Of a stretch of DNA of 7,285 bases, positions 6,878-7,285 are shown in pieces. This DNA is from Methyloceanibacter sp. (GTDB taxonomy: Bacteria > Pseudomonadota > Alphaproteobacteria > Rhizobiales > Methyloligellaceae). The stretch is taken from positions 1-7,285 of the forward strand of contig JALHTP010000407.1 in assembly GCA_022865725.1 (NCBI GenBank). Reading direction: 5' to 3'. The notes below the pieces were generated by a model. It saw only the letters and a list, made by a program, of their open reading frames with translations. It had not been told where the DNA came from and did no database searches. Made by a program: the position numbers and the translations under genes. Numbering within the stretch: position 1 is the first letter of the stretch; the number at the start of each line of letters is the position of its first letter.

Positions 6878-6898
6878 AGCTCCCGGAGGCCTCGCGCA

Positions 6899-7072
6899 AT
6901 GTGGAAGATCGTCCTTGTCCTGCTGCTCACCGCTCTTGCCATTTTGCTGGCGCGGCTTGCCTATGATGCGCCGGTGATCCAGACGCGGGTTGGCGAACTC
7001 GTTTCGGGGATGCGCGCTGACGCCTCGCAGCCGCTCGCGCCACCCCTGATGTATGCCGGGGTGCGGGGGTAG
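6899..7072 (+). CDS. putative 57-aa single-span membrane peptide
   Basis: Short open frame of 57 codons, ATG at 6899 to TAG at 7070-7072. The N-terminus MWKIVLVLLLTALAILLARL is a clear membrane span or uncleaved signal anchor with one lysine before it and an arginine within it. The rest, beginning AYDAPVIQTRVGELVSGMRA, is polar and ends PPLMYAGVRG. GGAGG at 6885-6889 lies 9 nt before the ATG, a good ribosome site. I do not recognise a family. It diverges from the cold shock gene and converges with hemF, with a palindromic repeat cluster between the two 3' ends. The ordered layout (hairpin, ribosome site, hydrophobic start, stop before the repeat) favours a real gene. In GC-rich DNA a chance ORF of this size is still possible. 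Confidence 0.5.
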   Translation: MWKIVLVLLLTALAILLARLAYDAPVIQTRVGELVSGMRADASQPLAPPLMYAGVRG

Positions 7073-7088
7073 GGTCGCCCCTTTCTGC

Positions 7089-7174
7089 CTCATGCTGAGG
7101 AGCGCCCGTGGGGCACATCTCGAAGCATGGGCCGCGTCCTTCGCGGCTCGCCTCGCGAGCGCCTCAGGATGAGG
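7089..7174. repeat. REP-like palindromic repeat cluster between convergent genes
   Basis: Two units of the same family as 1236-1357. The first (7089-7130) has outer arms CATGCT/AGCATG (7091-7096, 7124-7129), inner arms GCCC/GGGC (7104-7107, 7111-7114), and the shared blocks CTGAGGAGCG and TCTCGAAG. The second (7135-7174), in the opposite orientation, has inner arms GCTCGC/GCGAGC (7146-7151, 7155-7160) and ends CTCAGGATGAGG. The outermost CCTCAT (7089-7094) also pairs with ATGAGG (7169-7174), so the whole block can fold as one cruciform. It lies between the 3' ends of the putative small ORF and hemF, the usual position of such repeats, and might protect transcript ends. Confidence 0.85.
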
Positions 7175-7184
7175 GCATTTTGCC

Positions 7185-7285
7185 CTAAGGCCAGCGCGCC
7201 AGTGGCGGCATGGATGAGAGGATCGCCTCGACATTTCCGCCGGTCTTCAGGCCGAAGAGGGTGCCGCGGTCGTAGAGCAGGTTGA
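7185..7285 (-). CDS. hemF: coproporphyrinogen III oxidase, aerobic, C-terminus (5' end outside window)
   Basis: HemF oxidatively decarboxylates coproporphyrinogen III to protoporphyrinogen IX using O2, a step of haem synthesis, in the cytoplasm. Only the last 33 complete codons are visible, then TAG at 7187-7185. They read NLLYDRGTLFGLKTGG, then NVEAILSSMPPLARWP. The block YDRGTLFGL-TGG and the closing SMPP-W are the highly conserved C-terminal signature of the oxygen-dependent enzyme, so the assignment is firm despite the short piece. Start, promoter and upstream neighbours are out of the window. Its 3' end is 11 nt from the palindromic repeat cluster. Confidence 0.93.
   Translation of the reverse strand, partial: NLLYDRGTLFGLKTGGNVEAILSSMPPLARWP

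Noticed and set aside
6836..7234. 132-codon minus-strand frame across the repeat cluster
   Set aside because: It runs through the palindromic repeats and overlaps the hemF end in another frame. Its composition is low-complexity.

Overview
The window looks like a chromosomal segment of a high-GC alphaproteobacterium, most likely of the order Hyphomicrobiales (Rhizobiales; Bradyrhizobium, Rhodopseudomonas and their relatives). The evidence is the combination of an Usg-family gene, a BA14K-family secreted protein, a rhizobial-type CspA protein, a CIRCE-controlled groESL operon, and palindromic repeats of the rhizobial type built on CCTCAT...TCTCGAAGGATGAGG. The genus cannot be fixed from the sequence alone.

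Layout from left to right. Positions 1-1212 (minus) hold the first 404 codons of groEL, which runs off the left edge. A 156-nt gap with two palindromic repeats separates it from groES (1369-1686, minus). A consensus-like promoter overlapped by a CIRCE operator lies upstream of groES (1757-1799). Diverging from groES is a small usg-like gene (1927-2193, plus). A molybdopterin oxidoreductase (2224-4239, minus) converges on usg. Upstream of it on the same strand is a membrane fatty-acid-desaturase-like gene (5330 to 4367/4338, minus). Its reading frame breaks at a run of five A/T just before the third histidine box, so it is either a sequencing error or a damaged gene. After a 341-nt gap containing a rho-independent terminator come a BA14K-family secreted protein (5672-6073, minus), a cold shock protein (6318-6533, minus) with its own terminator and a structured leader, and a short plus-strand membrane-peptide ORF (6899-7072). 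A second palindromic repeat cluster (7089-7174) follows, then the last 33 full codons of hemF, coproporphyrinogen III oxidase (7185-7285, minus).

Most genes look like housekeeping or stress-response functions placed side by side rather than one pathway: protein folding (groESL), cold shock/RNA chaperone (csp), haem synthesis (hemF), membrane lipid or carotenoid modification (desaturase), a cytoplasmic molybdoenzyme of unknown substrate, and an exported small protein. I see no mobile element with a transposase, no CRISPR array and no tRNA or rRNA. I did not find a convincing new multi-gene system. The points most worth a second look are the desaturase frameshift, the paired palindromic repeats (one pair inside the groESL operon), the uncharacterised stand-alone molybdoenzyme, the unannotated 57-aa membrane peptide and the structured csp leader.
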